Source of the DNA: Rhodoglobus sp.
GTDB taxonomy: Bacteria; Actinomycetota; Actinomycetes; Actinomycetales; Microbacteriaceae
Length of the DNA stretch: 40,727 nucleotides
Assembly (NCBI GenBank): GCA_025463605.1
Contig: JAODAV010000019.1
Coordinates: forward strand, 1 to 40,727
Reading direction: 5' to 3'
This document shows positions 9,305 through 17,980 of this stretch, piece after piece. Under the pieces are notes generated by a model. The model ran no database searches. It was given only the letters and a program-made list of their open reading frames with translations, and was not told the DNA's origin. Within the stretch, counting starts at the first letter, position 1; each line of letters opens with the position of its first letter. The position numbers and the translations under genes were made by a program.

Positions 9305-10716
9305 CCACCCCGCACGAACCGAAGAAGCTGTTCCTCAACCTGTTCGAGATGGCATGCGTGAGCCATATCACGCATGGGCTGTGGCCCCTGCCGGGCAACA
9401 ATCGGCACCGCTTCGACGAGATCGAGTACTGGACCGAGCTCGCCGAGATCCTCGAGGATGGCGGATTCGATGGCGTGTTCCTCGCGGACGTTATCGGCGC
9501 ATACGACGTCTTCCGCGGCGGGCCGGAGACGGCCCTCCGGGAGGGACTGCAGAGCCCGAACCTGGATCCGCTACTCGTGATCCCGGCGATGGCGGCCGTC
9601 ACCAAGCACCTCGGCTTCGGTGCGACATTCTCAACGACGTACGAACCGCCCTTCGCGTTCGCGCGCCGGGCATCCACCCTCGATCACCTCACCAAGGGGC
9701 GGTTCGGCTGGAACATCGTCACCTCCTACCTGCCCAACGCCGCCCGCAACTTCGGCCTGGACGGCGAGATCCCGCACGATCGACGCTACGAGCTCGCTGA
9801 CGAGTACCTCGACGTGCTCTACAAGCTGTGGGAGGGCTCGTGGGACGACGACGCCGTCATCAACGACCGGGAGCGGAAGGTATTTACCGATCCGTCGCGC
9901 GTGCGCTACATCGACCACGTCGGTGAGCAGCATCGCGTGGTGGGGCCGCACATCGTGCATCCGTCACCGCAGCGCACGCCGGTGCTCTTCCAGGCGACGG
10001 GGTCGCCAGCGGGCACAGCGTTCGCTGGGCGGCACGCCGAGGTCGTGTTCACGGGCGGCCGCACGGTGGACGAGTTCCAGAAGAACGCGGCGACCATGCG
10101 CGCAGCCGCGGCGGCGAATGGCCGCCAACCGGATGACATCAAGTTCATCGTCATGGCGGGAGTCATTGTCGGCCGCACGCAGGAAGAGGCCGAGGACAAG
10201 TGGCGGCTCTACCAGCAGAACGCGAGCGTTGACGGAGCTCTCGCTCACATGAGCCTCCCGATCGACCTGACTGCTTTCCCGCCGGAGATCACGGTCAGCG
10301 AGGCCTTCGCGCGAGCGGGCGTCGTGCAGGAGCGGACCTCGTTCCTCCCGCCGTCGATCACCGTCGGGCAGGCGCTGGACTTCGTGCACAACGGTCGCGA
10401 GGGCCGCTTTCATGTCGTCGGAACGCCGAAGGTCGTTGCCGACGCGATTGAGCGGTGGCTCGACGAGGACGGCATCGACGGCATCAACCTGCGCCAGTAC
10501 CACTCCTTTGGCACCGCGCAGGACTTCGCCGAGTTGGTGGTGCCCGAGCTCCGGCGCCGCGGTCGCCTGTTCGAACGTGGAGATCGCCCGCTCGCTCTGC
10601 GCGAGCGGCTCTTCGGCGAGGGCAACGCGCGCCTCCCCGACCGCCACTTCGCCGCGCGCTATCGCGGCGGCGCGAATCTCGATGCGCCGCGGGAATCCCT
10701 GGCCGTCGTCTCCTGA
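9301..10716 (+). CDS. FMN-dependent monooxygenase, NtaA/SnaA/DszA family (LLM class)
   Basis: 471 residues from ATG 9301 (ATGA overlap with the ATPase stop). The protein reads as a TIM-barrel luciferase-like flavin monooxygenase of the NtaA/SnaA/DszA subgroup: LNLFEMACVSHITHGLW at the N-terminus, GGFDGVFLADVIGAYDVF, the conserved STTYEPPFAFARRASTLDHL, GWNIVTSYLPNAARNFG, and VLFQATGSPAGTAFAGRHAE. Such enzymes use FMNH2 supplied by a separate reductase to cleave C-N, C-S or other bonds (nitrilotriacetate, dibenzothiophene sulfone, pristinamycin precursors). No flavin reductase is encoded nearby. Its place as last gene of an importer operon suggests it acts on the imported compound; the actual substrate is unknown. 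Confidence 0.92.
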   Translation: MTTPHEPKKLFLNLFEMACVSHITHGLWPLPGNNRHRFDEIEYWTELAEILEDGGFDGVFLADVIGAYDVFRGGPETALREGLQSPNLDPLLVIPAMAAVTKHLGFGATFSTTYEPPFAFARRASTLDHLTKGRFGWNIVTSYLPNAARNFGLDGEIPHDRRYELADEYLDVLYKLWEGSWDDDAVINDRERKVFTDPSRVRYIDHVGEQHRVVGPHIVHPSPQRTPVLFQATGSPAGTAFAGRHAEVVFTGGRTVDEFQKNAATMRAAAAANGRQPDDIKFIVMAGVIVGRTQEEAEDKWRLYQQNASVDGALAHMSLPIDLTAFPPEITVSEAFARAGVVQERTSFLPPSITVGQALDFVHNGREGRFHVVGTPKVVADAIERWLDEDGIDGINLRQYHSFGTAQDFAELVVPELRRRGRLFERGDRPLALRERLFGEGNARLPDRHFAARYRGGANLDAPRESLAVVS

Positions 10717-10843
10717 GGTGCAATCGGCGTAGGTCGGTTCTCGGCAAAACCCGCATTCAGGTCGATCGTGGGGCAGACTCGAGAGGTAGCACGTAACGCA
10801 CAGTTCACGGTCACCGCTTCGGTGCACGAGACAGGAGGACGTG

Positions 10844-11476
10844 ATGACCAACCCCCAAATTCCACAACCCGCGTGGCAACCGCCCGCAGTGCGCCCGCCC
10901 CTCAGCCAACGTCACAGGGCCGGAGCGGCGCTCGCCGGTGCCGTCGGCTTTCTGTTGCTCAGCCTCGGATTCACCCTGTTCGGGGTGCCCCTCGCCGTGC
11001 TCCTGTTCGGCGCTCTGTTCACCACGATCATCGGAGTGATCACCCGTTCGGACACCGCCCGCAATGCCGACTTCCAGCGCTTCGTCGACTTCTTCGAGCA
11101 GTTCAATCCGACGGCGTGGGTGCTACCGCTCGTGCTCGTCTCGCTGCTCGGGCTCGCGATCATGGCGGCCGCCCTGTTGCTCAGCGCGCGCATCCTCAGG
11201 TCGCACGACGTGAACAAGCCGTGGCCGGTCACCTGGGCGGGCGCGGGAGTCGCGATCGTCGGCAGCTGGGTGGTGTCGGGACTGCTCGGGCTCGTGACGC
11301 AAGCGCTGAGCTGGGGTGCCGGCTTCGACGGGCGGGGCGACTGGGGCGCGGCGATCGTCATCGGCATCGTATCGATGGTGCTCAACCTCGCGGCGGCGGC
11401 CGTCGTTGGCTGGTTGTCGTGGTGGTGGATGGCGCACCTTATGCGACCCGCAACTCCGGCCTCTAGCGCACCCTAG
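10844..11476 (+). CDS. Hypothetical membrane protein
   Basis: 210 residues from ATG 10844, which has AGGAGG at 10833-10838; a GTG three bases earlier is less well spaced. A Pro-rich cytosolic N-terminus ([15 protein letters not shown]) is followed by about four hydrophobic helices (about 28-50, 52-70, 93-115, 130-155) and a last one near 175-198 ([22 protein letters not shown]). No family recognised and no catalytic motif visible. It stands alone between the transporter operon and clpB. Confidence 0.8.
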   Translation: MTNPQIPQPAWQPPAVRPPLSQRHRAGAALAGAVGFLLLSLGFTLFGVPLAVLLFGALFTTIIGVITRSDTARNADFQRFVDFFEQFNPTAWVLPLVLVSLLGLAIMAAALLLSARILRSHDVNKPWPVTWAGAGVAIVGSWVVSGLLGLVTQALSWGAGFDGRGDWGAAIVIGIVSMVLNLAAAAVVGWLSWWWMAHLMRPATPASSAP

Positions 11477-11488
11477 TTCGCGTTGGGC

Positions 11489-11519
11489 GAGGGCCCCTCT
11501 CTGGCGTCGCGGGGGCCTC
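11489..11519 (+). terminator. Possible GC-rich hairpin terminator after the membrane-protein gene
   Basis: GAGGGCCCC (11489-11497) can pair with GGGGGCCTC (11511-11519) with one internal mismatch across a 13-base loop. It lies between the membrane-protein stop and the clpB operator. There is no T-run after it, so termination is only inferred. Confidence 0.35.
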
Positions 11520-11528
11520 ATCGATAAA

Positions 11529-11549
11529 CTTGAGTCGAAACAACTCAAC
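11529..11549 (+). promoter_or_regulatory. HAIR operator (HspR binding site) upstream of clpB
   Basis: CTTGAGT (11529-11535), seven bases, then ACTCAAC (11543-11549). This matches the published actinobacterial HAIR consensus CTTGAGT-N7-ACTCAAG at 13 of 14 arm positions with the exact spacing. It ends 18 bases before the clpB GTG, consistent with repression of clpB by the HspR encoded at 2482-2922. Confidence 0.88.
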
Positions 11550-11567
11550 TTTGAAAGGCATGCCTCA

Positions 11568-13730
11568 GTGGCGAACATGCAGGGTGCCCCCGGCACCGAC
11601 GAAGAACAGAAGACCGCGCTCGAGCAGTACGGCGTCAACCTCACTGACATCGCCCGCGCCGGCAAACTCGACCCCGTGATCGGGCGTGACGCCGAGATTC
11701 GCCGGGTGAGCCAGGTTCTCACGCGGCGCACCAAGAACAACCCCGTGCTCATCGGCGAGCCCGGCGTCGGCAAGACGGCCGTCGTCGAAGGACTCGCGCA
11801 GCGCATCGTCGCCGGTGACGTCGCCGACTCGCTCAAAGACAAGCAGCTCGTCGCGCTCGACCTCGCGGCCCTCGTGGCCGGTGCCAAGTACCGCGGCGAG
11901 TTCGAGGAGCGGCTCAAGGCCGTGCTCAAGGAGATCAACGAGTCAGACGGCCAGATCATCACCTTCATCGACGAACTTCACACGCTCATGGGCGCGGGCG
12001 GCGGCGAAGGCTCGGTCGCGGCCTCCAACATGCTCAAGCCCATGCTCGCGCGAGGCGAGCTGCGACTCATCGGGGCGACGACCCTCGACGAGTACCGCCA
12101 ATACATCGAGAAGGATGCCGCACTCGAGCGTCGCTTTCAGCAGGTGTTCGTCGGGGAGCCGTCGGTGGAGGACACTGTCGCGATCCTGCGTGGACTCAAG
12201 GAGCGGTACGAAGCGCACCACAAGGTCGCGATCGCCGACTCGGCCCTCGTGGCGGCTGCATCCCTGAGCAATCGCTACATCACCGGCCGCAAACTGCCCG
12301 ACAAGGCGATCGACCTCATCGACGAGGCAGCGTCGCGACTCAAGATGGAGATCGACTCGAGCCCGGTCGAGATCGACCAGCTCAAGCGCGCCGTCGATCG
12401 GCTGCGCATCGAGGAGCTCGCGCTCAAGAAGGAGAAGGACGAGGCATCCAAAGCGCGGTTGGAGAAGCTGCGCGAGGATCTGGCGGCTCGTCAGAAGGAA
12501 CTCGACGCACTCGAGAAGCGCTGGAAGACCGAGAAGGCCTCGCTCACGGGCGTCGGCGACTTGAAGACCCGCCTCAACGACGCCCGCATCCAGCTCGACC
12601 GCGCGATGCGCGAGGGTGACTACCAGACTGCGTCGAAGCTCAACTACGAGACCATCCCCGGCATCGAGGAGGCCCTGCGCGCCGCCGAATCCGACGAGCC
12701 GACAGGACCCCGCATGGTCAACGACCAAGTGACCGAGGAAGACATCGCTGCCGTCGTGGCAGCGTGGACGGGCATCCCGGTCGACAGGCTCACACAGGGT
12801 GAGACCGAGAAGCTGCTGCATCTCGAGTCGGAACTGGGCAAGCGGCTCATCGGTCAGAAGGAGGCCGTGCAGGCGGTGTCGGAGGCGGTGCGTCGCACGC
12901 GCGCGGGGATCTCCGATCCCGACCGGCCGACCGGCTCGTTCCTCTTCCTCGGGCCGACCGGTGTCGGCAAGACCGAGCTCGCCAAGGCGCTCGCCGAGTA
13001 CCTGTTCGACGACGAGAAAGCCCTCGTGCGCATCGATATGAGCGAGTACGGGGAGAAGTTCTCGGTCTCGCGTCTCGTCGGAGCGCCCCCCGGTTACATC
13101 GGTTACGAGCAGGGCGGGCAGCTGACCGAAGCGGTGCGCCGCAGGCCGTACTCCGTGATCCTTCTTGACGAGGTCGAGAAGGCGCACCCGGAGGTGTTCG
13201 ACGTGCTGCTGCAGGTGCTCGACGACGGGCGCCTCACCGACGGCCAGGGTCGCACGGTCGACTTCCGCAACGTCATCCTCATTCTCACGAGCAATCTCGG
13301 CAGCCAATTCATCACCGATCAGAACCTGCCGTGGGAGGATCGCAAGCACGCGGTCAACGAGCTCGTGCGGCAGGCGTTCAAGCCGGAGTTCATCAACCGC
13401 CTCGATGACATCGTCGTGTTCTCGCCGCTCACGACCGACGACCTCAGCCAGATCGTCGAGCTCTACATCGATCGCCTGGCGAAACGGCTTGCCGACCGCC
13501 GCCTCGAACTCGCGGTGACCCCGGATGCGCGAAGCTGGCTCGCCGAGCGCGGCTACGACCCGGTGTACGGGGCGCGACCGCTGCGCAGGCTCATGCAGCG
13601 CGAGATCGACGACCGTCTCGCCAAATCACTGCTCGCGGGAGAGATTCGCGACGGCGACACTGTGCTCGTGGGGGTGGCCGGAGACGGCGACGGGCTCACG
13701 GTTGCGCGTTTCGAACCCGCGTTGGCGTAA
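11568..13730 (+). CDS. clpB: ATP-dependent disaggregase ClpB (Hsp100), lacking the N-terminal domain
   Basis: 720 residues from GTG 11568, with GAAAGG (11553-11558) as ribosome site; ATG 11577 is also possible. The chain begins almost directly with the first AAA+ domain (Walker A GEPGVGKT at 63-70), followed by the ClpB middle coiled coil (about 265-390) and the second AAA+ domain (GPTGVGKT at 462-469, then [20 protein letters not shown]). Normal ClpB is about 850-870 residues because of a 145-residue N-domain, which is absent. The middle domain rules out ClpA and ClpX. It extracts and refolds aggregated proteins together with DnaK. Regulation by HspR is indicated by the HAIR site just upstream. 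Confidence 0.95.
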   Translation: MANMQGAPGTDEEQKTALEQYGVNLTDIARAGKLDPVIGRDAEIRRVSQVLTRRTKNNPVLIGEPGVGKTAVVEGLAQRIVAGDVADSLKDKQLVALDLAALVAGAKYRGEFEERLKAVLKEINESDGQIITFIDELHTLMGAGGGEGSVAASNMLKPMLARGELRLIGATTLDEYRQYIEKDAALERRFQQVFVGEPSVEDTVAILRGLKERYEAHHKVAIADSALVAAASLSNRYITGRKLPDKAIDLIDEAASRLKMEIDSSPVEIDQLKRAVDRLRIEELALKKEKDEASKARLEKLREDLAARQKELDALEKRWKTEKASLTGVGDLKTRLNDARIQLDRAMREGDYQTASKLNYETIPGIEEALRAAESDEPTGPRMVNDQVTEEDIAAVVAAWTGIPVDRLTQGETEKLLHLESELGKRLIGQKEAVQAVSEAVRRTRAGISDPDRPTGSFLFLGPTGVGKTELAKALAEYLFDDEKALVRIDMSEYGEKFSVSRLVGAPPGYIGYEQGGQLTEAVRRRPYSVILLDEVEKAHPEVFDVLLQVLDDGRLTDGQGRTVDFRNVILILTSNLGSQFITDQNLPWEDRKHAVNELVRQAFKPEFINRLDDIVVFSPLTTDDLSQIVELYIDRLAKRLADRRLELAVTPDARSWLAERGYDPVYGARPLRRLMQREIDDRLAKSLLAGEIRDGDTVLVGVAGDGDGLTVARFEPALA

Positions 13731-13748
13731 GAGATCTGTGCGCCGGCG

Positions 13749-14126
13749 TCAGCTCGCAGGAACCGCCAGGTCGACGAGGAACGAGCCGAGCACGAAGATC
13801 GCGATGACGAGCACGGCCGCCGCGAGCGGCACCCAGAACGAGAGCCTGCGTCGCGCGATCCACACCACCGAGACGACGATGCCCGCGAGGGCCACCAGGG
13901 GCGTTCCGAGGATGACGAGAAGGGAGCCTGCGCCGACGACCGTCTGGTTGCACTGCCCGCCCGAGTCGCCGCATCCTAGGGTCGCAACACCGAACCCGAA
14001 GCCGAGCACGACGAAGATTCCCGTCAGCAGCAGCACCATGAAGATGAAGAAGATGGTGAGGAAGAAGTCCCAGCTGCGCGGGGGCCGCCCTTCCGCGGTG
14101 TCTTCGATGAGGATTTCGTCGGTCAT
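13749..14126 (-). CDS. Small hypothetical membrane protein
   Basis: 125 residues from ATG 14126; the start overlaps the threonine aldolase stop by four bases (ATGA) and has AAGGAG upstream, so upstream extension of the frame was rejected. Three to four hydrophobic segments (FFLTIFFIFMVLLLTGIFVVLG, then LLVILGTPLVALAGIVVSVVW and a third near the C-terminus) are separated by a short loop with two Cys (LGCGDSGGQCNQ). No family recognised. Translationally coupled to ltaE. Confidence 0.78.
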   Translation of the reverse strand: MTDEILIEDTAEGRPPRSWDFFLTIFFIFMVLLLTGIFVVLGFGFGVATLGCGDSGGQCNQTVVGAGSLLVILGTPLVALAGIVVSVVWIARRRLSFWVPLAAAVLVIAIFVLGSFLVDLAVPAS

Positions 14127-15172
14127 GCGCTGAGCTCCTTGCGTATCGCCGCGACGAACGCGTCGATGTCGGCCTCGGTGGTGTCGAACGCGGTCATCCA
14201 GCGCACCTCGCGGGTTCCCGGGTTCCAGTCGTAGAAGCGGAACCGCTCGCGCAGCCGATCGGCGATGCCGGACGGGAGGATCGCGAATACCGCGTTGGCC
14301 TGGGTCGCTTGCGTGAACTCGAGGCCGTCGATTCCCTCGAGAGCCCCTCGAAGGCGAGTGGCCATGGCGTTGGCGTGCGAGGCGGATCGCAGCCACAGGT
14401 CATCCGAGAGGATCGCGATGAGTTGCGCCGACACGAACCGCATCTTCGATGCGAGCTGCATCGTGAGCTTGCGCAGGAAGACGAGCCCCTCCGACACCTC
14501 AGGGTTGAGCACGACCACCGCCTCGCCGTACAGCAGCCCGTTCTTGGTGCCGCCGAAGCTCAGGATGTCGACACCGGCATCGGTCGTGAACTCGCGGAAC
14601 CCGACGCCCAGGGCTGCGGCCGCGTTGGAGACCCGCGCGCCGTCCATGTGCACGGCCATGCCGCGTTCGTGGGCGTGCGCGGTGATCGCCTTGATCTCGT
14701 CGATCGAGTAGAGCGTGCCGAGTTCAGTGGTCTGGGTCATGCTCACCGCAAGCGGCTGGGCGCGATGCTCATCACCCCAGCCCCAGGCTTCCTCGTCGAT
14801 GAGGGCGGGGCTGAGCTTGCCGTCGGGCGTCGGCACGGTGAGCAGCTTGAGACCGCTCACCCGCTCCGGCGCCGCGTTCTCGTCGGTGTGGATGTGCGCG
14901 GTCGTGGTCGTCACGACGGCGCCCCAGCGCGGCAGCACGCTCGTGAGCGCGGTGACGTTCGCGCCGGTGCCGTTGAACACCGGGAACGCCTCCGCCTGCG
15001 CCCCGAAGTGCTCGCGCACGACCTCCTGGAGCTTCGCCGTGTAGACGTCTTCGCCGTAGGCGACCTGGTGACCGCCGTTCGCCTCAGTGATCGCGGCGAG
15101 CACTTCCGGGTGCACGCCGGCGTAATTGTCGCTGGCGAATCCGCGGTAGCCAGGGTCGTGCAGTCGAGTCAC
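14123..15172 (-). CDS. ltaE: Low-specificity threonine aldolase (PLP-dependent)
   Basis: 349 residues from GTG 15172. Fold-type I PLP enzyme of the beta-eliminating/threonine aldolase family: GFASDNYAGVHPEVL at the start, FNGTGANVTAL binding the cofactor phosphate, AHIHTDE stacking on the ring, HMDGAR with Asp177, and the Schiff-base lysine in SFGGTKNG (Lys210). It cleaves threonine/allo-threonine to glycine and acetaldehyde in the cytosol. A -10-like CAGACT lies seven bases before the start, suggesting a leaderless transcript. The downstream small membrane protein overlaps its stop. Confidence 0.92.
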   Translation of the reverse strand: MTRLHDPGYRGFASDNYAGVHPEVLAAITEANGGHQVAYGEDVYTAKLQEVVREHFGAQAEAFPVFNGTGANVTALTSVLPRWGAVVTTTTAHIHTDENAAPERVSGLKLLTVPTPDGKLSPALIDEEAWGWGDEHRAQPLAVSMTQTTELGTLYSIDEIKAITAHAHERGMAVHMDGARVSNAAAALGVGFREFTTDAGVDILSFGGTKNGLLYGEAVVVLNPEVSEGLVFLRKLTMQLASKMRFVSAQLIAILSDDLWLRSASHANAMATRLRGALEGIDGLEFTQATQANAVFAILPSGIADRLRERFRFYDWNPGTREVRWMTAFDTTEADIDAFVAAIRKELSA

Positions 15173-15185
15173 GGTGCCAAGTCTG

Positions 15186-15761
15186 TCAGTAGAGCCGGAT
15201 GCGCGCGCCGTTGAGCTCGCTCGCGGGCGAGTCCCACAGGGCGGTGACCCGCTCCCCGAGCACGTCGAAGGGTGTGCCGTCGGCTCCGAGGGACTTCACG
15301 ACGAACACGACGGATGCCGCGGTGCCGCCTTTCGCGAACCCCGCGGCCGCGCTGCGCGACCACGCTTCGGTGGCTGCCTTGGCGACGGCATAATTCGCGC
15401 CGCCCCACGTGGGCACGTCCACCGCAGTGCTGGAGACCATCGCGATGCGCCCCGACGGGGACGCGGCGAGGGCGTCGAAGAAGGCCCGCGTCGTGTTGCG
15501 GAACGACTCCACGTTGCGCTCGAGCAGCCACTGCCAGTCGGCGTCATCGCGTCCACCTCGCCAGCCGCCCGCGAGGTGCACGAGACCGTCGACGGGGCCG
15601 AGCTCGGCGGCGAGCGCGTTCACGGCGGCGGCATTCGCGAGGTCGATGTCACGTTCGGTGTCGTGTCCGATCCCGATGACCTCGTGACCCGCCTTGCGCA
15701 GAGCCCCCGAGACGGCGCGACCCGACTCGCCTCCGGCGCCCGCGATGACGACTCTAAGCAC
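15186..15761 (-). CDS. Short SDR-family oxidoreductase
   Basis: 191 residues from GTG 15761. Rossmann start VVIAGAGGESGRA (nucleotide-binding GxxGxxG, Gly8-Gly14), a shortened central part with HLAGG in place of NNAG, catalytic Ser110/111 (MVSST) and Tyr124-x3-Lys128 (YAVAK). At 191 residues it is shorter than the usual 240-260 SDR and has no clear C-terminal substrate lid. Substrate unknown. It overlaps the end of the DUF6421-like gene by eight bases, so the two are probably one transcription unit, although a leaderless -10 also sits in front of it. Confidence 0.85.
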   Translation of the reverse strand: MLRVVIAGAGGESGRAVSGALRKAGHEVIGIGHDTERDIDLANAAAVNALAAELGPVDGLVHLAGGWRGGRDDADWQWLLERNVESFRNTTRAFFDALAASPSGRIAMVSSTAVDVPTWGGANYAVAKAATEAWSRSAAAGFAKGGTAASVVFVVKSLGADGTPFDVLGERVTALWDSPASELNGARIRLY

Positions 15762-17163
15762 GTTCCGAGGTTATCCCCGCGGTGGACTCGATGACACCGG
15801 ACATCTTCTTCGAGAGCGCCTCGTAGAACATCGACAGCGGGAACTCGTCGTCCATCACTTCGTCGGTGAGACCCTTCGGCGGCCCTTCGAGGGGAAGGTC
15901 GCGCATCGCCCACTTCGAGGCGGGATGCGGCGTGAGCGTCGACGCCACGAGGTCGTACGCCGCGAGCCAGTGGGCTACCTTCGGGCGATCGATCGAATGC
16001 CAGTAGAGGTCGTTGATGGCGTCGGAGAGCGCGACCACGACATCCGGCACCTCGTGCCAGTCGATGGTGAGCTGCGTGTCGGTCCAATGCAGCACGTGGT
16101 GCTGGTGCAGCCACGCGAACAGCAGCTGGCCGCCGAGCCCGTCGTAGTTGCGAACGCGCGAACCCGTGATCGCGAAGCGGAAGATGCGGTCGAAGATCAC
16201 CGCGTACTGCACGAGTTTGGCGTGCTCGCGCGTCGTGTCCTCCGTGTCGTGCGCGTGCTCGAGTCGAACGGATTCGCGGTATGCCGTGAGGTCGCACCGC
16301 AGCTCCTCGAGGGAGTACAGGAAGAAGGGCATCCGCTGCTTGATCATAAACGGATCGAAGGGCAGGTCGCCTCGCATGTGCGTGCGGTCGTGGATGAGGT
16401 CCCACATCACGAAGGTCTCCTCCGTGAGCGCCTGGTCGTCGAGGAGGCGTGCGGCACCGTCGGGTAGATCAAGTTTCGTGATCTCGGATGCCGCACGCAC
16501 GACTCGACGGAACCGGGCGGCTTCCCGGTCGGCGAAGATCGCACCCCACGTGAATCGCGGGATCTCCCGCATCGCCACGGTCTCGGGGAACAAAACAGCG
16601 GAGTTGGAGTCGTACCCCGCCGTGAAATCGATGAACCTGATCGGTACGAATAGTGTGTTCGAGTAGTCGCCGGCTTCGAGGGCCGCCACGAACTCCGGCC
16701 AGATCACCTCGATGAGCACCGCCTCCACCAATCGGTCGGTGCTGCCGTTCTGCGTGTACATCGGGAACAGCACGAGGTGGCGCCGCCCGTTCACACGTTC
16801 GAGCTGCGGCTGGAAGGCCGTGAGCGAATCGAGGAAGTCGGGCTCGGCGAAGCCGCCCTCCGCCCACCGGGACAGGTCCCCGTCGAGGGCGTGCAGGTAT
16901 GCGGCGTCGTGGGGGAAGAGGGGCGCCAGCTCGAGGATCGCCGCGCGCATGCGCTCGATGAGGGCGCGCGCCCGTGCGTGATCGCCCTCGTCGGGAACGC
17001 TGCCGTCGTGCACCTGGAGGGGGTGGAAGGCGGCGGCCGCTGCCTTCAGGTCGAGCCAGGCCGGAAGGGTCGCGATATCCGCCTCGACGGTCTCAGCACT
17101 GCGCTCGACGACCTCGGGCTCTCCTATGATCGCGTCACGTGCTGGCACGGTGACTCGGGACAT
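15754..17163 (-). CDS. DUF6421-like conserved hypothetical protein with HDxxH...EELRxDL motif
   Basis: 469 residues from ATG 17163, which has a near-perfect GGAGGTGA ribosome site at 17167-17174. No signal peptide or membrane helix, so cytosolic. I recall this protein as the DUF6421 family of actinobacteria, function unknown. Visible conserved-looking patches: VLFPMYTQNGS (about 132), FVPIRFIDFTAGYDSNSAVLF (172 onward), WDLIHDRTHMRGDLPFDPFM (254 onward) and EELRCDL (286-292). His258, His262, Glu286/287 and Asp291 could form a metal site that faintly resembles the HExxxH/EExxA(D/E) arrangement of M49 dipeptidyl peptidases; that is inference from motif shape only. The SDR downstream overlaps by eight bases. 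Confidence 0.75.
   Translation of the reverse strand: MSRVTVPARDAIIGEPEVVERSAETVEADIATLPAWLDLKAAAAAFHPLQVHDGSVPDEGDHARARALIERMRAAILELAPLFPHDAAYLHALDGDLSRWAEGGFAEPDFLDSLTAFQPQLERVNGRRHLVLFPMYTQNGSTDRLVEAVLIEVIWPEFVAALEAGDYSNTLFVPIRFIDFTAGYDSNSAVLFPETVAMREIPRFTWGAIFADREAARFRRVVRAASEITKLDLPDGAARLLDDQALTEETFVMWDLIHDRTHMRGDLPFDPFMIKQRMPFFLYSLEELRCDLTAYRESVRLEHAHDTEDTTREHAKLVQYAVIFDRIFRFAITGSRVRNYDGLGGQLLFAWLHQHHVLHWTDTQLTIDWHEVPDVVVALSDAINDLYWHSIDRPKVAHWLAAYDLVASTLTPHPASKWAMRDLPLEGPPKGLTDEVMDDEFPLSMFYEALSKKMSGVIESTAGITSERA
15768..15773 (-). promoter_or_regulatory. -10 element for leaderless SDR transcript
   Basis: On the minus strand TAACCT is separated by exactly six bases from the GTG at 15761. 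It lies inside the last codons of the DUF6421-like gene, so it would be an internal promoter. The geometry is the same as at other starts in this window. Confidence 0.45.
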
Positions 17164-17200
17164 GGTTCACCTCCGATCCTCTAGAGAAACTCTCAATCGA
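17164..17200 (-). promoter_or_regulatory. Leader of the DUF6421-like gene: strong Shine-Dalgarno and a short palindromic cluster
   Basis: GGAGGTGA (17167-17174, minus strand) lies six bases from the ATG measured from GGAGG, the best ribosome site in the window. Just upstream is a palindrome CTCTAGAG followed by GAGAAACTCTC on the plus strand (about 17179-17196), which could be an operator. The GntR regulator encoded next door is a candidate binder; this is only positional inference. Confidence 0.4.
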
Positions 17201-17290
17201 GGCTAGCCGCGGATTCGCGGCGTTTGGTTGCGCCTTGTGGCGGAAACGTGCGCCCCACGCGCCTTGCACGCATGGATTCGTGCGTGCGGC

Positions 17291-17950
17291 TCAGTTCAGA
17301 GGCACTTCGATGCGCCGCAGCATCCTGATCGCATCGCGTGCCTTGTTGATGTCGTGGTCCCGCACCGCGGCCAGCACGAGTTCCTGGGCTTCGTTGAGCG
17401 CCGCCACATCGATGTACGCGGGCAAGTGCAGGCTGCCGAGCCGCACGATGTGCACGACCGAGACGATCGCCCGCTGCAGCGTCGGGTTGCGCGACTCCTG
17501 CGGCAGGCGGCTGAAGAAGAGGAAGTTCGCGGTTGCGAGTGCTTGAGAGTCGAGCGCGGGCAGATGTGAGAGGAATTCGGCGTGATCCTGTTCCATCGCC
17601 GCTACCGTCTCGGCCGAGGCCGTCGGTACGACCTCCTCGAGGAGCGCCGAGTACAGAGCCAGCCACACCACGAAGGCCTGCGCCGTCTGCAGCGGTGTGA
17701 CGTCTGCCACGCGCGTGAACCGGCTCGGGGATGCCTCGATGATTCCGATCTCGCGCAGCCTCTGCAGCGCCTCCCGTACTGGGGTGCGCGAGATGCCGAA
17801 CTGCTTCGCGAGCTCTGCGTCGCTGATGCGCTGCCCCGGGAGGAGAGTGCCGTCATGCACCGCCCCGAGGATCTGCTCGAAAACGGTCGTGACGACTTTG
17901 CTCGTTGCGACCTTGGAGGCGTCGTCGGGTGCCGCGGGGGTGTCGCTCAC
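17291..17950 (-). CDS. GntR-family transcriptional regulator (FadR-like)
   Basis: 219 residues from GTG 17950; the frame is open further upstream but that part runs into the divergent transporter gene and is rejected. The N-terminal winged helix (about 20-80: VFEQILGAVHDGTLLPGQRI, then SDAELAKQFGISRTPVREAL) is the GntR signature. The all-helical C-terminal half (about 85-219) is like an FCD ligand domain but lacks an obvious set of metal-binding His residues. It is divergent from an AEC transporter with only 30 bases between starts, so that transporter is the most likely target and the ligand is probably the transported organic anion or a relative. Confidence 0.88.
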   Translation of the reverse strand: MSDTPAAPDDASKVATSKVVTTVFEQILGAVHDGTLLPGQRISDAELAKQFGISRTPVREALQRLREIGIIEASPSRFTRVADVTPLQTAQAFVVWLALYSALLEEVVPTASAETVAAMEQDHAEFLSHLPALDSQALATANFLFFSRLPQESRNPTLQRAIVSVVHIVRLGSLHLPAYIDVAALNEAQELVLAAVRDHDINKARDAIRMLRRIEVPLN

Positions 17951-17980
17951 GAAACCGATCCTAGGCGGCAGACTGGTGGG
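17951..17980. promoter_or_regulatory. 30-base divergent promoter region for the GntR regulator and AEC transporter
   Basis: Minus-strand TAGGAT (17958-17963) is seven bases from the regulator GTG; plus-strand CAGACT (17969-17974) is six bases from the transporter ATG. Both transcripts would be leaderless and their -35 regions would lie inside each other's genes. CCTAGG forms a small palindrome between the two. One bound regulator here would cover both promoters. Confidence 0.5.

Noticed and set aside
11943..13349. 468-codon open frame on the minus strand opposite clpB
   Set aside because: Antisense shadow of a conserved gene in GC-rich DNA; its translation has no domain pattern and clpB is intact.
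17266..17287. Terminator hairpin after the GntR gene (GCACGC ... GCGTGC)
   Set aside because: Six-bp stem with a ten-base loop and no T-run; lies in transcription direction towards the DUF6421-like gene, too weak to call.
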